39,376 bases of DNA, from the NCBI GenBank assembly GCA_029932675.1, contig JAOZPP010000024.1:1-39376 (forward strand). The letters are read 5' to 3'. The translations under genes and the position numbers were made by a program. Below, one piece after another: positions 1-8,447 of this stretch (within the stretch, counting starts at the first letter, position 1; each line of letters opens with the position of its first letter). This DNA comes from a bacterium. Lineage in GTDB: Bacteria; SM23-81; DAOVCL01. Below the pieces are notes generated by a model. That model saw only the letters and a list, made by a program, of their open reading frames with translations, did no database searches and was not told the origin of the DNA.

Positions 1-1280
1 ACCTATACGGTCTCCCTGACAGCGAGCAATTCCTGTGGCTCCGATACTGAGACGAAGACTGACTATATTACCGTTACCGAGGCGCCTACCTGGACGGTGA
101 TCACCTATGATGATTTCGAGGGTGGCTGGGGTAACTATACCGATGGTGGTGGTGATTGTTATCTTTATACGGGTGGTACATATGCGCACCAGGGGAGCAA
201 TGCTGCGGACATTCAGGACAACAGCGGTGTGGCTTCGTCATTCTACCACACAGTTGGTTACGATGTATCTGGTTATTCCGATTTGGAGGTTGAGTTCTGG
301 TACTATCCTCGGAGTATGGACAATTCCAACGAGGATTTTTGGCTTCAGTACTATGATGGTTCCAGTTGGCAGACTGTAGCGACATGGGCAGAGGGTATCG
401 ATTTTGAAAATGGGCAGTTTTATCATGAAGTTGTTCCCATCTCCAGCAGCGACTATAACTTCCCGACCAATGCCAAGCTGCGGTTTATGTGTGATGCCAG
501 TGGTAATGGAGATGATGTCTACATCGATGAGATCGAGTTCAGGGGCAGTGGCACCGCCGCCCCCAAGCCACCAGTGGCCGATTTCTCTGGCTCGCCGACC
601 TCTGGCACAGCACCGCTGACGGTTAATTTCACCGACCAATCCACCGGCAATCCCACCTCATGGAGTTGGGATTTTGGTGACGGAGGGACATCCACCGAGC
701 AGAATCCCAGTCATACCTATACCACAGCAGGGACCTATACGGTAGTTTTAACGGCGGCCAATGATTATGGCTCTGACACGGAGACCAAGGTCGATTACAT
801 TACGGTTACCGAGCCCGGAGCCTGGACCGTTATCACTTATGATGATTTCGAAGATGGGATGGGCAATTACACCGACGGTGGTGCTGATATGAAGCTCTAT
901 ACTGGTGGCACCTATGCGCACCAGGGGAGCAATGCTGCGGATATTCAGGACAACAGCGGTGTGGCCTCGTCATTTTACCACACAGTTGGTTACGATGTCA
1001 CTGGTTACACTGAGTTGGAGGTTGAGTTCTGGTTTAAGGCAATAAGTATGGACAACCCCAACGAGGACTTCTGGGTTCAGTATTACGATGGCTCCACCTG
1101 GCAGACGGTGGCGACCTTTGCCGAGGGGACCGATTTCCAGAATGGGGTATTCTATAATGAGGTGGTAAGCATCTCCAGCAGCCAGTATAACTTTCCGACC
1201 AATGCCAAGCTGCGGTTTATGTGCGATGCCAGTGGTAATCGGGATGATGTCTACATCGATGAGATTGAGTTCCGGGGTAA
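1..1280 (+). repeat. 732-bp in-gene tandem duplication (PKD + jelly-roll unit)
   Basis: Bases 1-548 align to 733-1280 at a constant offset of 732 bases (244 codons) with no insertion or deletion. Anchors such as TATGCGCACCAGGGGAGCAA at 181 recur at 913, and GATGATGTCTACATCGATGA at 511 recurs at 1243. The jelly-roll part is close to identical at DNA level over long runs, while the PKD part is more diverged. Confidence 0.9.
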
Positions 1281-1581
1281 GAGTAGCGTTTCGGCGAAGC
1301 CCAATCCAACTACTCCGGAGAGGCTTATTCTCTCTCAGAACTATCCTAACCCCTTCAACCCAACGACTTCTATCTCCTTTGAGCTCCCCCAGGGTTCCTG
1401 GGTGAGGTTGGAGGTCTACAACCCCACTGGACAGAAGGTGGCTACCTTGGTGGATGGTTGGATGGAGGGAGGTCCTCACACGGTTAACTTCGATGGTTCA
1501 AAGTTCTCCTCTGGTGTCTACCTCTGTAGGTTGCAGGTAGGGGGAAGGGTTGCCTTGCGGAAGATGATCCTTCTCCGGTAA
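1..1581 (+). CDS. PKD/beta-sandwich surface protein with T9SS sorting domain (5' end missing)
   Basis: The reading frame is open from base 1, so the gene begins to the left of the window and an internal GTG at 97 is not a real start. The visible part starts inside a PKD domain, then holds a jelly-roll-like domain (nt 91-545), a complete PKD domain (about nt 570-815, with the WSWDFGDGGTS core), a second copy of the jelly-roll domain (nt 823-1278) and a C-terminal sorting domain (nt 1318-1578) with LSQNYPNPFNPTT and terminal RKMILLR. The jelly-roll unit carries the DDFE and YIDEIEFRG motifs seen in many PKD-containing extracellular proteins of FCB bacteria. The protein is presumably exported by a type IX-like system and anchored or released at the surface. 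No catalytic residues are recognisable, so an adhesive or carbohydrate-binding role is an inference. It ends 27 bases before a strong terminator. Confidence 0.85.
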   Translation, partial: TYTVSLTASNSCGSDTETKTDYITVTEAPTWTVITYDDFEGGWGNYTDGGGDCYLYTGGTYAHQGSNAADIQDNSGVASSFYHTVGYDVSGYSDLEVEFWYYPRSMDNSNEDFWLQYYDGSSWQTVATWAEGIDFENGQFYHEVVPISSSDYNFPTNAKLRFMCDASGNGDDVYIDEIEFRGSGTAAPKPPVADFSGSPTSGTAPLTVNFTDQSTGNPTSWSWDFGDGGTSTEQNPSHTYTTAGTYTVVLTAANDYGSDTETKVDYITVTEPGAWTVITYDDFEDGMGNYTDGGADMKLYTGGTYAHQGSNAADIQDNSGVASSFYHTVGYDVTGYTELEVEFWFKAISMDNPNEDFWVQYYDGSTWQTVATFAEGTDFQNGVFYNEVVSISSSQYNFPTNAKLRFMCDASGNRDDVYIDEIEFRGKSSVSAKPNPTTPERLILSQNYPNPFNPTTSISFELPQGSWVRLEVYNPTGQKVATLVDGWMEGGPHTVNFDGSKFSSGVYLCRLQVGGRVALRKMILLR

Positions 1582-1608
1582 GCTTTCTCTCCACCTGGAG
1601 GACTTTTA

Positions 1609-1640
1609 GGGGAAGCCCCCGTAAGGGGGCTTCCCCTTTG
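1609..1640 (+). terminator. Rho-independent terminator
   Basis: A perfect 12-bp stem (1609-1620 pairing with 1625-1636, GGGGAAGCCCCC) with a GTAA loop is followed by TTTGT. It ends the transcript of the surface-protein gene. The short T run is the only weak point. Confidence 0.8.
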
Positions 1641-1953
1641 TATACGATCTAACGCCTAATACAAAAGATCCGCCATAGAAGTTCCCCACACCTTTCTTCT
1701 CGAAGGAGGAGGGGCCAGGTTTGCTCGCCTTTATGCTTCCCCGAGATTTAATTACGATAAGAAATCTAAACCTCCTCACCCCCTCTTTGCAATCTGGCTT
1801 CTGCTCTTCTACCCCCCGGGAATCCCTTTAGTTTCCTCCTTTGATAGGAAAACCTTTCCCTTCTCCATTTTTTTCCCAATTTCCCCTAAAGTTTCCACTT
1901 CTTTCTGCCGATAAATGAATTTAGTAAGAAGCTGGTAAAAATAAGGGATGCCG
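1641..1953. other. Intergenic stretch, no supported gene
   Basis: About 310 bases between the terminator and the HEAT-repeat gene. It is pyrimidine-rich (several CCTCC/CCCTT runs). A 36-codon TTG-initiated frame near 1718 follows a GGAGGAGGGG tract but has no protein-like character. No consensus promoter for the downstream operon was found. Confidence 0.4.
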
Positions 1954-3024
1954 ATGAGCGAAGTTGCACGGCTCATCGAAAAGATGAGCGCAGAAGAGGA
2001 GTTAGAACGAAGAAAAGCTGCACGGATGTTGGGCGAAAGGGGGGATGAAGAGGCCATCCCTATCCTTGTGCAGGGGTTAAGGGACCCCAGTAGGGGGGTG
2101 CAAGAGGCAGCAATCGAGGCTCTCATCAAGTTAAGGGGTAGAAGAGCAGTGAAAGAGCTCATTCCTCTTCTGCGGGAGAACGATGCCTCCCTACGTAATA
2201 TGGCTATTGAGATACTCAGGGAGATAGGGGGAGGTGGGTTAGATCTCCTTCTTCACCTCCTAAGGGATGAAGTGGCTGATGTGAGGATCTTTGTTGCAGA
2301 TATACTCGGCAATACAGGAGATAATAAAGCTGTGGAGGGTCTCATTGCCCTCTTGAACGATCCAGTGGAGAATGTGCGTAACCAAGCAATAATTAGTTTA
2401 GGCCAATTAAAGGACAAAAGGGCTATCCCTGCGTTGTTAGAGGTTGGAGAAAAAGGGAATGAATGGACTAAATTTGCAGTCATCGAGGCCCTTTCTGAGT
2501 TAGGAGGAGCACAGATCATCGATTCTCTTATCAACTATCTTGAAGATGAGAATGAGCTGATTAAAAAGGCTTCCTTGGAGGCCCTGGGGAAGACGGGTCA
2601 TCCCAAGGCCGCCCCTCACTTGGTTAAGGCCCTGCGCGAGGTAGAGGAGGGGACAAAGAAGAGGATAATTAGAAATCTGGTGGAAAACTTTAGAGGTAAG
2701 CTCTCCTCCTGCCTGACAGAAGGGCATAGGTCATACTTAGTGGCTACTCTGGTGGAGAACCTGGATGAGGACGATCTCATCTTTAACTTTAAACTAATAG
2801 AAACGGTAGGGAGTCTAAGGGTGCCGAAGGCTACTGGGCCGCTCATTAGATTGTTGGAGCACCCCAATGGGCTGATAAAGATAGCTGCCTGTAGAGGATT
2901 GGGGATGATTGGGGATCCAGCAGCACTCCAGCACCTTTTTCCTCTTACCAGGGTCCCTGATGAGGATCTCTGCCAGGCTGCGCAAGAGGCCATAGAGAGG
3001 ATAAGGGGAGATGGGAAACGATAG
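1954..3024 (+). CDS. HEAT-repeat protein (signalling scaffold)
   Basis: A 356-aa soluble protein without signal peptide. Nearly the whole length is made of about nine HEAT/PBS-lyase-like helical repeats of roughly 31 residues (recurring patterns such as DEEAIPILVQGLRDPS, DKRAIPALLEV, HPKAAPHLVKALRE). Such solenoids bind other proteins, and no catalytic residues are seen. The start at 1954 is preferred over an ATG at 1948 because AAGGG (1943-1947) sits 6 bases upstream of 1954 but touches 1948. The gene overlaps the next one (HDOD) by 14 bases and heads a cluster with CheR and CheY, so a scaffold or adaptor role in that pathway is inferred from position. Confidence 0.85.
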   Translation: MSEVARLIEKMSAEEELERRKAARMLGERGDEEAIPILVQGLRDPSRGVQEAAIEALIKLRGRRAVKELIPLLRENDASLRNMAIEILREIGGGGLDLLLHLLRDEVADVRIFVADILGNTGDNKAVEGLIALLNDPVENVRNQAIISLGQLKDKRAIPALLEVGEKGNEWTKFAVIEALSELGGAQIIDSLINYLEDENELIKKASLEALGKTGHPKAAPHLVKALREVEEGTKKRIIRNLVENFRGKLSSCLTEGHRSYLVATLVENLDEDDLIFNFKLIETVGSLRVPKATGPLIRLLEHPNGLIKIAACRGLGMIGDPAALQHLFPLTRVPDEDLCQAAQEAIERIRGDGKR

Positions 3025-3922
3025 GTTAGAGGAAGTAAAAGATCGTATCCAACGGATAGGGAATCTGCCCACCCTCCCTAAGGTGGCTACTGAGGTAATC
3101 TCCATGGTAGGCGATCCAGATGTTTCTATGAAGGAGATCGCCTCGGTTATCTCCAAGGACCCCAGCCTCTCGGCAAAGATCCTTAAAGTGGCCAACTCTG
3201 CCTTTTATGGCTTGAGCCAGAGGGTAGCCTCCATCCAGCTTGCCCTGGTCATTCTGGGCTTAAGCAGGATCAAGAACTTAGTGATTGGGATTTCTGTATT
3301 TAGCACCTTTCCCATAAAACCCGGTCAGCCCACATTTGATCGAGAGAAGTTCTGGGAGCATTCTGCCGGTTGCGGCCAGATAGCAAAGATATTGGCGGAT
3401 CTATTGAAATGTGAGATGGATGGAGAGGAGTTCGTTGCTGGTCTTCTTCACGACATAGGGAAGATTGTCCTTGATCAATTCTTTCACGATCAGTTCGTCA
3501 AAGTAATAGATCTTACCTTTGAGAAGGATATCCCGATGATTGAAGCTGAGGAGGAAGTGGTGGGCACGACCCATGCTGAGATCGGAAGTTGGTTGGCAGA
3601 AGAGTGGAAACTTCCCCTGAGCTTGGTGGAGGCGATAACTCATCATCATTCTCCTCAAGAGGCTGTCCTCAACCCCATCCTAACCAGTATAGTGCGACTT
3701 TCTGACCTCTTCTGTAAGGCAAAGGGGATCGGCTTCAGTGGAGACACTAAGGGCATCGCCATCTCCGACCGAATAGCCTGGAAGACCCTCAAATCAGCCA
3801 AGCCAGACTTAGAGGATTTAGATGTGGAAAGGTTCGTCTTCGATTTGGACGCGGAGATTGAGAAGGCAAAGGATTTTATAAGGATCTCCTCAGAGCGAGT
3901 ACAAACAAAGGAGAAAGTATGA
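3011..3922 (+). CDS. HDOD-domain signalling protein
   Basis: A 303-aa cytoplasmic protein. The HDOD domain fills residues about 15-215: PTLPKVATEVISMV opening, DPSLSAKILKVANSAFY core, and a LLHDIGKIVLDQ segment keeping the HD pair of the HD superfamily. A C-terminal helical region (about 215-303) follows. HDOD proteins are known as partners or regulators in motility, cyclic-di-GMP and chemosensory pathways and usually lack proven hydrolase activity. The start lies within the last 14 bases of the HEAT gene, preceded by an AGGGGAG Shine-Dalgarno, and the stop overlaps the cheR start as ATGA, so translation is probably coupled. Role in this organism is inferred from the gene order. Confidence 0.9.
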   Translation: MGNDRLEEVKDRIQRIGNLPTLPKVATEVISMVGDPDVSMKEIASVISKDPSLSAKILKVANSAFYGLSQRVASIQLALVILGLSRIKNLVIGISVFSTFPIKPGQPTFDREKFWEHSAGCGQIAKILADLLKCEMDGEEFVAGLLHDIGKIVLDQFFHDQFVKVIDLTFEKDIPMIEAEEEVVGTTHAEIGSWLAEEWKLPLSLVEAITHHHSPQEAVLNPILTSIVRLSDLFCKAKGIGFSGDTKGIAISDRIAWKTLKSAKPDLEDLDVERFVFDLDAEIEKAKDFIRISSERVQTKEKV

Positions 3923-4758
3923 GCTCCCTTACACTTAGCGATGAAAAGTTTAAGCAGATAAGGGATCTCATTTATGAGGAGAGTGGAATGTACTTTGCAA
4001 ATACCAAAAAATACCTACTGGAAAATAGGCTCTCTAAGAGGCTGGAAGAGGTGCAGTTGAGCTCCTTTGACGAGTACTACTACCTGTTGAAGTATAGCGC
4101 GAAGAGGAAAGAGGAACTCTCCAGGCTCTTTGATCAAGTCACCATAAATGAAACCAGTTTCTTCAGAGATATGCCCCAGCTGCAAGCTTTCGAGAAGGAG
4201 GTAATCCCGGAGATCCTGAAGAGGAAAGATCGAGGAGGCCAAGAGCTGAGGATATGGAGTGCTGGCTGTTCCAGTGGGCAGGAACCTTATACTTTAGCGA
4301 TGATTTTAAAGGAATTGATGGAGACCAAGGCTTTTAAATTTGTCCCGGAAATCATGGCCAATGACATCAGTGGCGCAATGATTCTGGAGGCCGAGCGGGG
4401 GGTATATATGGATTACTATTTGAGAAACACCCCAGATTATTATAAATCCAAATATTTTACCCACAAGGGGGAAACCTACATTATCTCTGATGCTATTAAG
4501 CTAATGGTGAAATTCAGCATAATGAATTTGCTTGATGAGGAAAAAGTAGGCACAATGAAAAATATAGATGTAATCTTTTGCCGGAATGTCCTCATCTACT
4601 TCGCTGAGGAGGCAAAAAAGAAGCTAATAGAAACATTCTATGAAGCTCTCAAACCAGGAGGTTACCTTTTTATCGGGCACTCAGAATCCCTGCACAGCAT
4701 CTCGCGTGCCTTTAAGTTGATGCTCTTCCCCAATGCGATAGTTTATAAAAAGGAATGA
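3919..4758 (+). CDS. cheR: CheR-type protein-glutamate O-methyltransferase
   Basis: A 279-aa protein matching CheR over its whole length (E. coli CheR 286 aa). The N-terminal helical domain (about 1-75) includes the TINETSFFRD segment at its border. The SAM-binding Rossmann part follows, with RIWSAGCSSGQEPYTLAM, DVIFCRNVLIYF and LKPGGYLFIGHSE. It would use S-adenosylmethionine to methylate glutamates on chemoreceptors, although no receptor and no CheB demethylase lie in this window. It starts with ATGA overlapping the HDOD gene. A C-terminal pentapeptide-binding TPR, seen in some CheR proteins, is absent. Confidence 0.93.
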   Translation: MSSLTLSDEKFKQIRDLIYEESGMYFANTKKYLLENRLSKRLEEVQLSSFDEYYYLLKYSAKRKEELSRLFDQVTINETSFFRDMPQLQAFEKEVIPEILKRKDRGGQELRIWSAGCSSGQEPYTLAMILKELMETKAFKFVPEIMANDISGAMILEAERGVYMDYYLRNTPDYYKSKYFTHKGETYIISDAIKLMVKFSIMNLLDEEKVGTMKNIDVIFCRNVLIYFAEEAKKKLIETFYEALKPGGYLFIGHSESLHSISRAFKLMLFPNAIVYKKE

Positions 4759-4795
4759 GCTCAAAAAGCTCAGTGGTCTAATTTTATAGAGAGGA

Positions 4796-4920
4796 TTGAC
4801 GGGATGAACAGGATAAAGAACTTAGCTCGCAGAGTTCTCCATAGGGCTTTTGCCCCTCTGGCGCTGTGCAGTCCTTCCACCGTCCTCCACACCTTTCGGT
4901 AAATCCTGTTATCCTGTCAA
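4796..4920. repeat. Inverted-repeat element between cheR and cheY
   Basis: The arms are TTGACGGGATGAACAGGAT (4796-4814) and the reverse complement of ATCCTGTTATCCTGTCAA (4903-4920). They differ by one substitution and one missing base, with about 88 bases between. There is no coding potential inside. This resembles a small non-autonomous palindromic repeat of the kind scattered in intergenic DNA. No target-site duplication could be defined. Confidence 0.5.
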
Positions 4921-4958
4921 AAAACCTGCCACAGATGGCCAAATTTTGGAGGTAAAAG

Positions 4959-5333
4959 ATGGCCAAGACGATCTTGGTAGTGGATGACTCGGCCACGGTA
5001 AGAAAGCTTATCATATATGCCCTGGGTCCTAACAACTATAATTGTTTAGAGGCATCTGACGGGATGGAAGCCTTGGAGAAAATGGCTCAGAATCCGGTGG
5101 ATTTGGTGATTGCGGATCTGAATATGCCCAAGATGAATGGCTTAGAGCTGGTGCGCACCATCAGGAGGGGGAATAAGGATATCCCAGTAATTATGCTCAC
5201 TACCCAGGCTGATGAGGAATCAAAGAAAGAGGGGTTGGAAGCGGGGGCTAATGTCTATTTAGTAAAACCGGCTCCGCGACATCTGCTCCTCTACAAGGTA
5301 AAAAGCCTTTTGGGCGAGGAATTGGCGGAATAA
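4959..5333 (+). CDS. CheY-like single-domain response regulator
   Basis: A 124-aa stand-alone receiver domain with all the expected residues: acidic pair D9/D10, phospho-acceptor D53 (in ADLNMPKMNG), T81, and K103 in the LVKP motif. It should be phosphorylated by CheA, encoded 360 bases downstream, and then bind an output partner that is not visible here. The start ATG follows a GGAGG-like site (TTTGGAGGTAAAAG). It is separated from cheR by 200 bases holding an inverted repeat, so it may have its own promoter, although none of consensus quality was seen. The family is large, and calling it CheY proper rather than a CheY-like regulator is not certain. Confidence 0.9.
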   Translation: MAKTILVVDDSATVRKLIIYALGPNNYNCLEASDGMEALEKMAQNPVDLVIADLNMPKMNGLELVRTIRRGNKDIPVIMLTTQADEESKKEGLEAGANVYLVKPAPRHLLLYKVKSLLGEELAE

Positions 5334-5692
5334 GTAGGGTGAAATAGGTGGTGATCCGAGTCATCGTTATTAGGGAAGGGCTTTAATCGTGAACAAATGT
5401 ATATCGGGAGAGGAAGTTACTATCGAAAATCTTCAACCACTTCAAATGTTTCTCCTACCGTCATCCTCCCCTTAGTCCTCCTCCATCAGGGGGGAGGAAA
5501 CCCCCTTGAATGCCCAGTGCTGTGAGCAAGGAGGTCCACGGGCTCATTATCTAAGTAATTTGTCAAAGACCCTTAGGTGAGAATTAAGGGAGGATCTATT
5601 GAGCCGGGGTTAGAGACCTGGGAGTTTCTAAAAAAGACTGACCTTATTTCATTTCAACTGAGAGGAAGCAACTGTTGATCTGATGAGGATAG
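5334..5692. other. Intergenic stretch between cheY and cheA
   Basis: About 360 bases with no open frame of protein-like composition, no terminator and no consensus promoter. It holds only short G- and C-rich runs (around 5465-5515). A cheW or receptor gene, which might be expected at this place in a chemotaxis operon, is not present. Confidence 0.4.
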
Positions 5693-7573
5693 ATGAATGG
5701 GGGGAATATGGTTGAAGATGATCAAATGAAGGAGATAATTAACGATTTCATCCTGGAGTCCACGGAACTCGTCGAGAAACTTGGTCAGGACCTGGTAGCC
5801 TTAGAGGATTCCCCAGACGACCCCGAACTATTGAACGAGATCTTTCGCTCCGCACATACAATCAAAGGAACCTCATCCTTCTTAGGCTTTACCCATATGA
5901 CCGAGCTCGCCCATGATATGGAAAGCGTCTTAAATAAGCTTCGCAATTCAGAACTCGAGGTTAGTCCGGAAATAATTGATGTCCTCCTTGAGTCCTTGGA
6001 TTACGTGAAGCTCCTCTTGGAGCAGATTAAGGGAGGCATAGAGGGCGAAGTTGACCTCTCTGGAATAAGGGCTAAGCTTCAGAAGATTGACCAAGGAGGA
6101 ACAGGTACTATCAACCAGGAGAAGACAGCCAAGGGGATTGCCCCAAAGGCCAAAGCAAAGGCCCGAAGGGGTAAACAACCGGTCAAAGCCGTTGAGTCTT
6201 CCCCTGGGCAGGGATCGGCAACGACTGCACCCCAATCCACGGGATCTCCCCTGAGATTAGAAAAGCCTTCACCCCAACGGGAGCTTTCTCCTCTTCAGGA
6301 AAAGATGCATGAACAAGTAGAACCAGTCTTAGGGGGAGAGCAGACCATCAGAGTGGAAGTAGGTAGGTTAGACGCTTTGATGAACTTGGTAGGGGAACTC
6401 GTTTTAGAGAGAAATAGGCTGGTTCAGTTGAACAAGAACTTTGTGGACGGTTGGGAATCAGAACCTGTGGTGCAAAATCTGGTTGGAGCAATCAGCAGAA
6501 TTGATTCATTGACCACGGAGCTCCAACTCGCGGTGATGAAGACCAGGATGCTTCCCATTCAGAAGGTGTTCAGCCGGGTCCCCAGGATGGTGCGTGATCT
6601 CACCCGGGAGAGGGGGAAGAGGGTGAGGTTGGAGATTGAGGGGGAGGAGACGGAACTGGACAAGTCGGTTATTGAGGAGATCGGGGGTCCTTTGGTGCAT
6701 TTGATAAGAAATGCTGTGGATCATGGGATAGAGACCCCGGAGGAGAGGGAAAAGAGGGGGAAAGATCCTGAGGGGCTCTTAGAGCTAAAGGCATATCAAG
6801 AGGGAAACAACGTTGTAATAGAGGTAGCCGATGATGGGAAAGGTATGAATCCCGAGGAGATCAAGGGCAAAGCCATTGAAAGGGGCCTTGTCTCTGAGGC
6901 TGATGCCCAAAGGCTAAGCGAGCAGGAGGTGTTCAACTTCATATTTGCCCCTGGATTTAACACCGCCCAAGTGGTGACTGATATCTCCGGACGAGGGATA
7001 GGGATGGATGTAGTGAAGGCGAACATAGAAAAACTAAATGGGATAATTGAGGTTCAATCCCAAGCGGGAAGGGGAAGCAAAATCAGGATAAAACTTCCGC
7101 TTACTTTAGCGATCATTCCCTCACTTTTAGTTGGGGTGAGCAGCGAGACCTATGCAATCCCCTTAGTATCAGTGTTAGAGACGGTGAGGGTTTTTCCGCA
7201 GGACATCAAGTGCATAAAGGGGAGGGAAGTGATCTTGCTTCGGGATTCCGTTTTGCCTTTGACCAGATTAGATAAACTCTTTGGTTTGCCTTCAACCAAT
7301 GGGATGAGCAGGGGCTCATCTGTAGTGGTGGTGGGGGTAGCAGAGAAGCGATTAGGACTTATAGTTGACCATCTGCTTGGCCAAGAGGAGGTGGTTCTGA
7401 AGTCGATGGGGGATTTCCTCTCTCATATTGAGGGGATTGCTGGAGCTACCATTATGGAAGATGGCCGAGTTACCTTGATTTTGGATATAGGGGGAATAAT
7501 GGATTTGGCGGCCACTAAGGCCACTGAAAAAGGAAAGGCCGCCTCAATTGAGGTTGAGGCGGCCCAAGGGTAG
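5693..7573 (+). CDS. cheA: Chemotaxis-type histidine kinase CheA
   Basis: A 626-aa protein with the CheA architecture. An Hpt domain (about 10-115) has phospho-acceptor H55 in SAHTIKGTSSFLG. A Pro/Lys/Gln-rich linker follows (about 132-212), then a dimerisation domain (218-285, RVEVGRLDALMNLVGELVLE). The HATPase domain (288-475) carries an N box HLIRNAVDHG and G boxes ADDGKGM and GRGIGMDVVK, and a C-terminal CheW-like domain (477-610) completes it. The linker shows no CheY-binding P2 domain, so phosphotransfer to CheY probably occurs directly. The ATG at 5693 has GAGG 6 bases upstream. An alternative ATG at 5708 would remove five residues. It autophosphorylates with ATP and donates to receivers such as the ones encoded at 4959 and 8448. 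Confidence 0.94.
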   Translation: MNGGNMVEDDQMKEIINDFILESTELVEKLGQDLVALEDSPDDPELLNEIFRSAHTIKGTSSFLGFTHMTELAHDMESVLNKLRNSELEVSPEIIDVLLESLDYVKLLLEQIKGGIEGEVDLSGIRAKLQKIDQGGTGTINQEKTAKGIAPKAKAKARRGKQPVKAVESSPGQGSATTAPQSTGSPLRLEKPSPQRELSPLQEKMHEQVEPVLGGEQTIRVEVGRLDALMNLVGELVLERNRLVQLNKNFVDGWESEPVVQNLVGAISRIDSLTTELQLAVMKTRMLPIQKVFSRVPRMVRDLTRERGKRVRLEIEGEETELDKSVIEEIGGPLVHLIRNAVDHGIETPEEREKRGKDPEGLLELKAYQEGNNVVIEVADDGKGMNPEEIKGKAIERGLVSEADAQRLSEQEVFNFIFAPGFNTAQVVTDISGRGIGMDVVKANIEKLNGIIEVQSQAGRGSKIRIKLPLTLAIIPSLLVGVSSETYAIPLVSVLETVRVFPQDIKCIKGREVILLRDSVLPLTRLDKLFGLPSTNGMSRGSSVVVVGVAEKRLGLIVDHLLGQEEVVLKSMGDFLSHIEGIAGATIMEDGRVTLILDIGGIMDLAATKATEKGKAASIEVEAAQG

Positions 7574-7595
7574 TGGTGGAGAGGAGAATAAGGCA

Positions 7596-7730
7596 ATGAA
7601 GGATGAAAGAAACCCGCTCTTTGCGGATGTTATCATCCAAAAGGGCTTTTCCCCATTAGGCAGACCCCTGATGGACACAACAGAGATTACGGAAAGCCCT
7701 GACAACTGCTCTCTGATAGCTTACTGCTGA
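7596..7730 (+). CDS. Possible 44-aa peptide after cheA (doubtful)
   Basis: A 44-codon frame starting at the ATG at 7596, preceded by GGAGAGGAG, 22 bases after the cheA stop. The sequence (MKDERNPLFADVIIQKGF...) has no domain, signal or membrane segment. The frame also runs upstream into cheA, and the region near its end is low in information. It could be chance, and is listed only because the Shine-Dalgarno is good. Confidence 0.2.
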   Translation: MKDERNPLFADVIIQKGFSPLGRPLMDTTEITESPDNCSLIAYC

Positions 7731-7750
7731 CCCCAAACCGCTGACTACTG

Positions 7751-8038
7751 TTACTTCTTAAGCTTGTAGTCGTAGAAGGCATTGGCTATGGCAGCTTGGG
7801 TAATCCTATTTATCCTTTCCCGCTCCGTTGGTGCTGTCCCCTTCATCCGTTCTTTGACTTTTTGGAGCACCTCCATGGAATAGGCTACTGACTCCATAGC
7901 GTAGTTGAGGGTGAGATTAAACTGCTGAAGGGCTTCTGCCCATTTGCCTTCCCTTTGCAGCTCTTTGAACCTCTGATGATAGCGATTTAAGATCATCCTT
8001 CTTTTCTTTAGCCCGTAGGGATCATCTGAAAAGCCCAT
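7751..8038 (-). CDS. Conserved-looking 95-aa helical protein, function unknown
   Basis: A 95-aa basic, almost wholly helical protein (KKRRMILNRYHQRFKELQ, then VLQKVKERMKGTAPTERERINR), with no signal peptide, membrane segment or cysteines. I do not recognise the family. The start is well supported by a GGGAGG Shine-Dalgarno just upstream on the minus strand. It lies between cheA and a receiver-protein gene but on the opposite strand. The stop at 7751 faces the cheA gene, so it forms its own unit. The start region is divergent from the receiver gene across 409 bases. Confidence 0.6.
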   Translation of the reverse strand: MGFSDDPYGLKKRRMILNRYHQRFKELQREGKWAEALQQFNLTLNYAMESVAYSMEVLQKVKERMKGTAPTERERINRITQAAIANAFYDYKLKK

Positions 8039-8447
8039 TTTTTTCCTCCCTTAGCTGAGTTCTATCCCTAAGTAATGCAAAAAGGAAGCCAAGAGGCTTG
8101 GTTTGTATATTTTACAGGTAAATCGTTGTTTATTAAGGGGAATACGAGAGGGGAGAGGGAAGGGGTATTCTAAGGAGGGGTTAAGAAATGATAGTTAATC
8201 CGACAGTAGGGGAGATGAATTGGAATTTAGACTATGGTCAAAGGCCTTATCTTTGTCGTGATCCCCGACACCTTGAGAAATGATTAGATCGAATTTTTGT
8301 TTATCCTCCATCATAGGAAGTTGTTGTCAACTGGAAGCTGACTATTTTCATGGGGGGATCTGGAAGCCGTCATCTAAGTTCAACTTAGCTCGCTGGAGTC
8401 GATTGCAAAGTTCTTATTTCTCGAAGGTTGCGTAAGGAGAGGGGTTA
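8039..8447. other. Divergent intergenic region
   Basis: It separates the minus-strand 95-aa gene from the plus-strand receiver gene and must hold promoters for both, but no box pair close to consensus was found. AAGCCAAG-AGG-CTTGGTTT (8086-8104) forms an 8-bp hairpin with one G-U pair. Read on the minus strand it is followed by CCTTTTT, so it could attenuate transcription into the 95-aa gene. A possible 31-aa ORF is listed separately. Confidence 0.35.
8188..8283 (+). CDS. Possible 31-aa peptide
   Basis: A 31-codon frame from the ATG at 8188 to TGA at 8283, preceded by a strong AAGGAGGGG Shine-Dalgarno with seven-base spacing. The peptide begins MIVNPTVGEMNWNLDYGQ and includes two aromatic pairs and a single cysteine, so it looks less random than a chance frame. 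No family is recognised. It sits alone in the divergent intergenic region ahead of the receiver gene and could be a small protein or an upstream regulatory ORF. Confidence 0.4.
   Translation: MIVNPTVGEMNWNLDYGQRPYLCRDPRHLEK

Noticed and set aside
101-385. Minus-strand and alternate-frame ORFs inside the large genes
   Set aside because: They shadow strongly supported coding frames, and lack ribosome-binding sites and recognisable domains.
97-1581. GTG at 97 as the start of the first gene
   Set aside because: The same frame is open back to base 1 and encodes the end of a PKD domain, so the gene is truncated by the window edge.
1715-1830. Small TTG-initiated ORF after the first terminator
   Set aside because: Good purine-rich upstream tract but composition is not protein-like and no start context beyond that.
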